From: Bordetella parapertussis
Lineage (GTDB): Bacteria > Pseudomonadota > Gammaproteobacteria > Burkholderiales > Burkholderiaceae_B
Direction of reading: 5' to 3'
NCBI GenBank assembly: GCA_945872285.1
Contig: CAMBZR010000094.1
Location: 1 to 11,016, forward strand
DNA: 11,016 nt
Shown: in pieces, positions 5,677 to 11,016 of the stretch
Layout of the letters: each line of letters opens with the position of its first letter
Position numbering within the stretch: position 1 is the first letter of the stretch
Notes under the pieces: model-generated
Told to the model about the DNA's origin: nothing
What the model saw: only the letters and a program-made list of their open reading frames with translations
Database searches by the model: none
Program-made: the position numbers and the translations under genes

Positions 5677-8466
5677 ATGCCTGATTCTGCGCTCTCGTCT
5701 GCCCTGGCCTGGTCAGGGTCCCTTAGCCGCCTGCTACAAGGCGATCCAGCCTTTGTGCGCTGGCTCGAACAAGAACAGTCCACACCGGTTAGCACCGAGC
5801 GACTGCATGACTGGTTTGCTGAACTGGCGGGTGTGCCAATCGGCAGCGCGGTCTTAGAGGTCGCAATATGCCGACAAGTGCTGCGCACGTTGCGCAAGCG
5901 GACTTTCTTTTTGCTGATGGTGCGCGATCTGGGCGGGCTCGCCTCTCTTGAAGAGGTCGTAGGAATGATGAGCACCCTGGCAGACCGTTGCATCGAGCAA
6001 GCCTATCGTTCGGTCATGCACGAGATGGTTGCCATCCATGGTCAACCCAGAGACAGTGCGACGGGTCGCCCGCAAGAAATGCTAATGATTGGCATGGGCA
6101 AACTAGGCGGAGCAGAACTGAATGTCTCTTCGGATATTGATTTAGTGATGCTGTACGACGAAGAAGGTGAAACCCAAGGACCGCGCCCATTGAGCTATCA
6201 CGAGTTCTATGGCCGGCTCACGCAACGCATGATGCCTGTGTTGTCCGAGCTTGACGCTCTCGGGCAAGTTTTTAGAACCGATTTGCGTTTGCGCCCCGAT
6301 GGTGACTCGGGCCCGCTAGCCTGGAGTCTGGACGCCTTTGAACAATATTTGTTCACGCAAGGCCGCGAATGGGAGCGCTACGCTTGGCTAAAAGGTCGGG
6401 TGATTCCGGCGCGGGCCTTTGATGACAGCGATTCAACCGCACAGGTGCAACAGTTTGAAAGTCTGCGCCAGCCCTTTGTGTACCGAAAATACTTCGACTT
6501 TGATACGTTAGCGGCCTTGCGCACGTTGCGTGAGCGTATTCGCCTTGATTTACAGCGTCGGTCGCTCATGCGGCCGGGGCTCGAGACCAAGCACAACATC
6601 AAGCTCGGAGAAGGCGGTATTCGCGAAATCGAATTTGTCGTGCAACTCACGCAGCTCATTAAGGGCGGTCGTATGCCTGCCCTGCAACAGCGCGGACTGC
6701 TCATCGCACTTGAGGCGCAAGTTCGCGCCGGTTTAATGCCCGCAGCGACTGCCGAGCAACTGGCTCAGGCTTATGTCTTTATGCGACGCACTGAACATGC
6801 CTTGCAATACGCCGAAGACGCACAGACCCATCTTTTGCCCGCAGAGCCCGAACGTATTGCCGCTCTGGCGCGGGCGCTGCACTTGACGCAAGCCGACTTT
6901 GAAGTCACGCTGGCACGCCATCGGCAGTTTGTCGCTGAGGCGTTTCGCGATGCGTTTCGGCTCGCGGGGTTGACCGACGAATTCACTGAATCTCGGCTTG
7001 AACCGGATACGTCATCCACGCCCACCGAGGCGTTAGAAGCGGCTTTGTCGCACTTTGGCGAGCACGCTTCGGCCTTGGCGGCTCGAGTCGACACGTTTCT
7101 AGAAGGACACCGGATCCGCGGCTTGGCAACCACCAGTCGCAATCGCATCGACACTTTGCTGCCGCTGGCGCTTGCTGCGGCTCAGCACACCACCCAGCCT
7201 CTCACCTCGGCCTTCAGACTGCTTGATTTAATTGAAACGATCGCTCAGCGCAGCGCGTATCTGGCCTTGCTGGCCGAGTATCCCGAGACGATGGCGCGCA
7301 TTGCGCGCATGATGGCGGCCAGCCCCTGGGCCGCGCAATACCTGATCCAGCATCCCCTGGTGCTCGACAGCCTGATCGCCTGGCGAACATTAATGGAACC
7401 GGTCGACTTGGCGCGTGTCGCCGCCGCGATGCATGCCGACCTTCAAGCCTGCGTGCTGCCCGATGGTACGTTTGACATTGAACAGCAAATGAATTTGATG
7501 CGCGATACGCAGCGCCAGATCAGTTTTCAATTACTGGCGCAAGATCTTGAAGGTATTTTGACGGTCGAGAATCTGGCTGATCAATTATCTGCCTTGGCAG
7601 ACACGCTGTTGCAAGAGTCTTTAATCAGAGTCTGGCCTCAGGTGTGTCCGGCTGACCTCGCAGAGTGCGCGACCGAGCCCCAAATCGCCATCATTGCCTA
7701 CGGGCGCCTTGGGGGCAAAGAACTGGGCTACTCGTCTGACCTTGATCTGGTGTATCTGTACGACGACACACGCGAAGACGCCGCTGAACTTTATACAAAG
7801 CTCGGACGCCGTCTGACGTCTTGGCTCTCGACCATGACCTCGTCGGGACGCTTATACGACATTGATCTACGTTTGCGACCCGACGGAGACTCGGGTTTAC
7901 TGGCCGGGTCGATCGACGCTTTCAGGCAATATCAAACCAGCCACGCCTGGCCTTGGGAACATCAAGCGCTGACACGGGCGCGTTTTGCAGCAGGCAACCC
8001 ACGCGTGGGTTTGCTCTTCGAACAGATTCGTGAAGACATTTTAAAACGTGCGCGCGCGCCTACCCCCTTTGCGCAACAGGTGCGCGCCATGCGCGACAAA
8101 ATGACAGCTGGACATCCAAACACCACAGCCTTGTTTGATCTGAAGCATGACAAAGGCGGTATGGTCGATCTCGAATTTGTCACTCAATATTTGATTCTGG
8201 TGCACGCTGGGCAATATCCAGAACTGCTTCAAAACCTCGGAAATATCGCCTTGTTGCGCTTGGCAGGTACTGCCGGGCTGCTTGACGCGACGCTTGCCGA
8301 GCGCGCGAGCGATGCCTACCGCAATTTGCGCCGCCGGCAGCACGAAGTGCGCCTGCAAGGTGCAGACAAAGCGCGCGTGGTTCAGAGCGAGCTGCTTGAC
8401 GAGCGCCAGGCCGTCAAAGACCTGTGGGCGGCCGTACTGAGCGAAACGGCGACCGTGCCGGGCTAA
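5677..8466 (+). CDS. glnE: bifunctional glutamine synthetase adenylyltransferase/adenylyl-removing enzyme GlnE
   Basis: Cytoplasmic enzyme that adenylylates glutamine synthetase (inactivating it) and removes AMP by phosphorolysis, under control of PII and glutamine. It has 929 residues (E. coli 946). There are two nucleotidyltransferase domains. The N-terminal adenylyl-removing domain carries [17 protein letters not shown] (metal-binding D153 and D155). The C-terminal adenylyltransferase domain carries [17 protein letters not shown] (D688 and D690). Each is followed by RLRPDGDSG and a GG(I/M)xxxEFV segment, reflecting ancient duplication. The helical region between them probably includes the regulatory part, as in the E. 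coli enzyme. Both catalytic sites look intact. The ATG at 5677 is the only sensible start: no alternative ATG or GTG lies in frame in the 60 bases upstream, yet there is no Shine-Dalgarno, only a C-rich stretch. It is divergent from yhdP, and queH follows after 71 bp on the same strand. Confidence 0.98.
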   Translation: MPDSALSSALAWSGSLSRLLQGDPAFVRWLEQEQSTPVSTERLHDWFAELAGVPIGSAVLEVAICRQVLRTLRKRTFFLLMVRDLGGLASLEEVVGMMSTLADRCIEQAYRSVMHEMVAIHGQPRDSATGRPQEMLMIGMGKLGGAELNVSSDIDLVMLYDEEGETQGPRPLSYHEFYGRLTQRMMPVLSELDALGQVFRTDLRLRPDGDSGPLAWSLDAFEQYLFTQGREWERYAWLKGRVIPARAFDDSDSTAQVQQFESLRQPFVYRKYFDFDTLAALRTLRERIRLDLQRRSLMRPGLETKHNIKLGEGGIREIEFVVQLTQLIKGGRMPALQQRGLLIALEAQVRAGLMPAATAEQLAQAYVFMRRTEHALQYAEDAQTHLLPAEPERIAALARALHLTQADFEVTLARHRQFVAEAFRDAFRLAGLTDEFTESRLEPDTSSTPTEALEAALSHFGEHASALAARVDTFLEGHRIRGLATTSRNRIDTLLPLALAAAQHTTQPLTSAFRLLDLIETIAQRSAYLALLAEYPETMARIARMMAASPWAAQYLIQHPLVLDSLIAWRTLMEPVDLARVAAAMHADLQACVLPDGTFDIEQQMNLMRDTQRQISFQLLAQDLEGILTVENLADQLSALADTLLQESLIRVWPQVCPADLAECATEPQIAIIAYGRLGGKELGYSSDLDLVYLYDDTREDAAELYTKLGRRLTSWLSTMTSSGRLYDIDLRLRPDGDSGLLAGSIDAFRQYQTSHAWPWEHQALTRARFAAGNPRVGLLFEQIREDILKRARAPTPFAQQVRAMRDKMTAGHPNTTALFDLKHDKGGMVDLEFVTQYLILVHAGQYPELLQNLGNIALLRLAGTAGLLDATLAERASDAYRNLRRRQHEVRLQGADKARVVQSELLDERQAVKDLWAAVLSETATVPG

Positions 8467-8522
8467 GCGCACAAGCGTCTGGGTTGAGATTACACTTGTA
8501 GCTGAGTTGCCCCGAAAACCAA

Positions 8523-8530
8523 AGAGTGGA
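8523..8530 (+). promoter_or_regulatory. ribosome binding site deciding the queH GTG start
   Basis: AGAGTGGA ends 7 bases before the GTG at 8538. It is a fair Shine-Dalgarno at good spacing and favours this GTG as the start. Confidence 0.4.
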
Positions 8531-8537
8531 TTGAACT

Positions 8538-9212
8538 GTGTCAGACGCCTTACGCCCTACGTTTGCCTTGCCTGAGGGCAAAACCAAGGTTTTGCTGCAT
8601 TCTTGTTGCGCGCCCTGTTCGGGTGAAGTGATGGAGGGTCTACTTGCTGCCGGGATTCAATACGATATTTTTTTCTACAATCCAAATATTCATCCGGTTA
8701 AAGAATACGAAATTCGTAAAAACGAAAATATCCGCTTCGCCGAAAAACACGGCATTCGCATGATTGATGCCGACTATGACGTTGACAACTGGTTTGAACG
8801 CATTAAGGGCCTTGAGAACGAACCTGAGCGCGGCGAACGTTGCACGCAATGTTTTGATATGCGCTTTGAGCGTACTGCCCTTTACGCCTCTGAACATGGC
8901 TACGATACGATCACAAGTTCGCTGGGGATTTCGCGCTGGAAGGATATGAATCAAATCAACGCTAGCGGCCAGAGGGCCGCCTCGCGTTACGAAGACTTAC
9001 TGTATTGGACGTATAACTGGCGCAAGCACGGTGGCTCGACGCGCATGATAGAAATCAGCAAGCGCGAGGAGTTCTATCAACAAGAGTATTGCGGCTGTGT
9101 GTATTCGTTGCGCGATACCAACCGACACCGACGCTCGCAGGGCCGTGACCGCATCGCGCTAGGAGTTAAGTTTTATGGGCGTGAAGAGCTAAAAGCGTTG
9201 AAAGACGAGTAA
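8538..9212 (+). CDS. queH: epoxyqueuosine reductase QueH (former DUF208)
   Basis: Catalyses the last step of queuosine biosynthesis, reducing epoxyqueuosine to queuosine at position 34 of tRNAs with GUN anticodons (Asp, Asn, His, Tyr). QueH is unrelated in sequence to the cobalamin-dependent QueG. The 224 residues match the family. Conserved metal/iron-sulfur cysteines are all present: C23, C24 and C27 in [12 protein letters not shown]102 and C105 in CTQCFDMR, C185 and C187 in YCGCVYS. The segments [20 protein letters not shown] and GRDR are also family-typical. Translation begins at GTG with a fair Shine-Dalgarno. It lies 71 bp after glnE, so it could be cotranscribed or have its own promoter; a TACACT at 8491-8496 could be a -10 box but lacks a good -35. 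Its last 47 bases overlap the convergent deacetylase gene. No other queuosine gene is in the window. Confidence 0.95.
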   Translation: MSDALRPTFALPEGKTKVLLHSCCAPCSGEVMEGLLAAGIQYDIFFYNPNIHPVKEYEIRKNENIRFAEKHGIRMIDADYDVDNWFERIKGLENEPERGERCTQCFDMRFERTALYASEHGYDTITSSLGISRWKDMNQINASGQRAASRYEDLLYWTYNWRKHGGSTRMIEISKREEFYQQEYCGCVYSLRDTNRHRRSQGRDRIALGVKFYGREELKALKDE

Positions 9213-10035
9213 TTTGGCAGCGCTGTTGCGTCAGGAATTGGGCAAAACTATCGCTCGAAAGCACTCGGTATTCTTCGACGCGCTTTTGACCAAAGGCTAA
9301 CTCGGGCGATGCGTATTTGGCCGGGTGCACCATCACCAGCATCTTGGCTCTGACAGGGGTCAGCCAGGCACGCAGCATAAGCGCATAGTCAGGATGCGGG
9401 CGATCAAAATCATACGCGCCGGCAAAGCTTTCATTACTTTGCATACGTGCCTGATGGGCTAAGCGGACTAGGCTTGCAGCCCCAAGCGCACCGATCAGCC
9501 ATGCTTTTAGGCGCTGCGTGGCAGGCAAGCGTTTGTCAGACGGCGCAGCACGCGTGTCACGCACCCAAGGCAAGTGTTGCGAATAACGTCGTTGCACGGC
9601 TTGAATCAACACCTCACGAACCACCGGAAACTGATGTACATGCAGATGCCCATCCACAAAATCAGGCGCCTGACCCAGATGTCGTTCAAATAAATCAAGC
9701 TGAGTCTCGATTTGTTGCGCAACCGCTTTTCGGGAAATCACACGCGTGTAGGTGCGCAACAAAAGCTGCCCCAAGGGCATGCACAGCCCCGTCTGACCAA
9801 GCGGTTCGGTTAAATTCAGATGCAAACCAAGGTCAAGGGGCAAACCTTTTAGTCGCTTTGCAGAGGCTTCGAAGCCCGGCGCCTGAACCAGACACCCCGT
9901 TGCGCTGATACGACCTTGCTGAGCCAGCGCAACGATCGCCTCGTCTACGCCGGCCTCAAGCCCAAAGTCGTCTGCACAGACAATGAGCGGCGTAAAGTCT
10001 TGCGCCGCGTCGCTTGCGTGGGTGGAGTTAATCAC
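9166..10035 (-). CDS. YdjC/ChbG/HpnK-family carbohydrate N-deacetylase
   Basis: Predicted metal-dependent deacetylase of acetylated amino sugars. From the GTG at 10035 it has 289 residues, the usual length. Family motifs are in order: CADDFGL with D22 and D23, GLHLNLTE with H72, DGHLHVHQF with H130, H132 and H134, and VHPAKY near the C-terminus. The Asp/His/His set is the expected metal site. The frame is open to a TTG at 10128, but the extra 31 residues lie inside the upstream glycosyltransferase gene and precede the first conserved strand. GTG at 10035 overlaps that gene's stop by 8 nt, typical of translational coupling; no clear Shine-Dalgarno is seen. Relatives include HpnK (hopanoid loci), ChbG (chitobiose) and NaxD/LgmC (lipid A hexosamine modification). 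The coupled GT2 partner makes the NaxD-like role my favoured inference, but the substrate is not shown by sequence alone. Confidence 0.9.
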   Translation of the reverse strand: MINSTHASDAAQDFTPLIVCADDFGLEAGVDEAIVALAQQGRISATGCLVQAPGFEASAKRLKGLPLDLGLHLNLTEPLGQTGLCMPLGQLLLRTYTRVISRKAVAQQIETQLDLFERHLGQAPDFVDGHLHVHQFPVVREVLIQAVQRRYSQHLPWVRDTRAAPSDKRLPATQRLKAWLIGALGAASLVRLAHQARMQSNESFAGAYDFDRPHPDYALMLRAWLTPVRAKMLVMVHPAKYASPELAFGQKRVEEYRVLSSDSFAQFLTQQRCQITRLSTLLALHAHKT

Positions 10036-11016
10036 GAAAGCGACGACCGCTTGCTTGTCGCACGATATAAAGTGGGCGCCCTTTGACCTCTTCGAAAATA
10101 CGCGCAATGTACTCGCCCACGATACCAATCGAGATCAAAGTGATGCCAGAAAAAAACAATAAAATCGTCACAATCGTCGGCCAGCCACTGGTGGGATTTG
10201 AAAAAAGAAAATATTCGCAAACGATATAGAGACCGTAAGTAAACGAACAAAGCGACACCAAAAAGCCAAAGAGGCTCACCGCGCGCAACGGCCAGGTGGT
10301 GAACGAGGTTAATCCAGCGAGTGCAAGCGTCAATAGTTTGAACGCGCTGTAATGCGTCTGGCCATGCTCGCGTTGGGCGGGGGTGTAGGAAATTGACTCT
10401 GAATGAAAGCCCACCCAGGCGTAGAGGCCTTTCATGAAACGGTTACGCTCAGGCAGCTGACGCAGTGCATTGACCACCGCGCGATCCATCAAACGAAAAT
10501 CACCTGCGTCGGGCGGTACGGTTACGCCGCGCGAGCCGGCAAGTAACGAATAAAATAATTTTGTTCCCCACCGTTTACTGGTGCTTTCATCGGCACGGGT
10601 TTCGCGCACCGCGTAAACCATATCGACTCCGGCCTGCCAGCGCGCCAACATCGCCGGCAGCAACTCAGGGGGGTGCTGTAGATCAGCGTCAAGAATCATC
10701 ACCACGTCGCCCGTAGCCGCCTCGATGCCGGCCGTGATTGCTGGCTCTTTGCCGAAGTTGCGCGAGAGCTGGACGAAGCGAAAACCAGGATTAAGCACCC
10801 AGGCCGCCATCAATTCGGCCGTGTTGTCGCGACTACCGTCATCGACCACGATGATTTCCCAGTTAGCACCGAGTTGCGCCAGCACAGCCTGTAGTCGTGG
10901 CAGAAGCACGCCCAGATTGTCGTGTTCGTTAAAGGCTGGTACGACGCAACTGAGCGTTGCGCCAGAAAGTTCGCGGCCTGGCGCCTGAACGCCAGAGGGT
11001 GGAGTCGATGAAGTCA
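10028..11016 (-). CDS. GT2 family polyprenyl-phosphate glycosyltransferase (ArnC/GtrB/DPM1-like), 5' end outside window
   Basis: Predicted inner-membrane enzyme that transfers a sugar from a nucleotide sugar to undecaprenyl phosphate. The frame runs unbroken to the right edge. An internal GTG at 10909 is not the start, because the canonical first strand CVVPAFNEHDN is encoded upstream of it (about 10916-10948). GT-A motifs follow: IIVVDDGSRDNT, QLSRNFGKE, and DADLQHPPE (the DxD metal/nucleotide site, about 10680-10705). The C-terminus has two membrane helices (SLFGFLVSLCSFTYGLYIV and TIVTILLFFSGITLISIGIV) and then GEYIARIFEEVKGRPLYIV, the hallmark of the ArnC/GtrB branch. At least 328 residues are visible, near full length for the family. 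The first two bases at the edge, TG followed by ACT TCA, would complete an ATG if the next base outside is A. Its stop overlaps the deacetylase start by 8 nt, so the two form one operon. Confidence 0.93.
   Translation of the reverse strand, partial: TSSTPPSGVQAPGRELSGATLSCVVPAFNEHDNLGVLLPRLQAVLAQLGANWEIIVVDDGSRDNTAELMAAWVLNPGFRFVQLSRNFGKEPAITAGIEAATGDVVMILDADLQHPPELLPAMLARWQAGVDMVYAVRETRADESTSKRWGTKLFYSLLAGSRGVTVPPDAGDFRLMDRAVVNALRQLPERNRFMKGLYAWVGFHSESISYTPAQREHGQTHYSAFKLLTLALAGLTSFTTWPLRAVSLFGFLVSLCSFTYGLYIVCEYFLFSNPTSGWPTIVTILLFFSGITLISIGIVGEYIARIFEEVKGRPLYIVRQASGRRFRD

Noticed and set aside
6100..7896. Repeated segments in glnE ([16 protein letters not shown] and two copies of RLRPDGDSG)
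   Set aside because: This is the known ancient domain duplication of GlnE, not a recent repeat or mobile element.
8041..8472. 143-codon open frame on the - strand inside the 3' part of glnE
   Set aside because: It is antisense to the conserved GlnE C-terminal domain and looks like a shadow of codon bias.
8491..8496. TACACT before queH as a promoter -10 box
   Set aside because: No acceptable -35 hexamer is found 15-19 bases upstream, so I do not list it as a promoter.
9447..9908. 153-codon open frame on the + strand inside the deacetylase gene
   Set aside because: It lies antisense to the conserved YdjC motifs, has no Shine-Dalgarno and resembles no protein family.
10036..10128. 31-residue N-terminal extension of the deacetylase from a TTG at 10128
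   Set aside because: It lies wholly within the C-terminal membrane-anchor coding region of the glycosyltransferase, and the family starts just before the CADDFG strand. The GTG overlapping the upstream stop is the better start.

Overview
The window looks like chromosomal DNA from a betaproteobacterium. Order Burkholderiales, and within it an Alcaligenaceae-like lineage (relatives of Bordetella/Achromobacter), is the best guess. The reasons are the trxA-rho pair, a Rho whose catalytic residues fall at the same numbers as in E. coli, a two-domain GlnE, a long YhdP of the AsmA-like family, and a glycosyltransferase/deacetylase pair resembling the lipid A hexosamine loci of Bordetella. This placement is inference from gene content. 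Base composition is moderately GC-rich and looks even throughout. I see no insertion sequence, phage gene, CRISPR array, rRNA or tRNA.

Layout: (1) 1-158 is a non-coding leader. (2) 159-1868 holds trxA and then rho on the + strand, 126 bp apart, with a GC hairpin and a pyrimidine-rich stretch between them. (3) 1922-5545 is yhdP on the - strand, convergent with rho across a 53-bp gap containing a hairpin. (4) About 5546-5676 is a divergent control region; the yhdP frame stays open through it as far as 5656. (5) 5677-9212 holds glnE and then queH on the + strand. (6) 9166-11016 holds, on the - strand, a polyprenyl-phosphate-type GT2 glycosyltransferase running off the right edge, and downstream of it a YdjC/ChbG/HpnK-family deacetylase. 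The two overlap by 8 nt. The deacetylase gene also overlaps the 3' end of queH by 47 nt, tail to tail.

Most of the window is core housekeeping: redox (TrxA), transcription termination (Rho), envelope lipid homeostasis (YhdP), nitrogen control (GlnE) and tRNA modification (QueH). The part with most biological promise is the GT2-deacetylase pair. Its architecture parallels systems that load an N-acetylated hexosamine onto undecaprenyl phosphate and then N-deacetylate it before transfer to lipid A (FlmF2/NaxD in Francisella, the lgm locus in Bordetella). The third partner, an ArnT-like transferase, would have to lie outside the window. I found no clearly new system. The other notable points are start-site ambiguity at yhdP next to a nine-base homopolymer, apparently overlapping divergent promoters, and a possible autoregulatory leader for rho.
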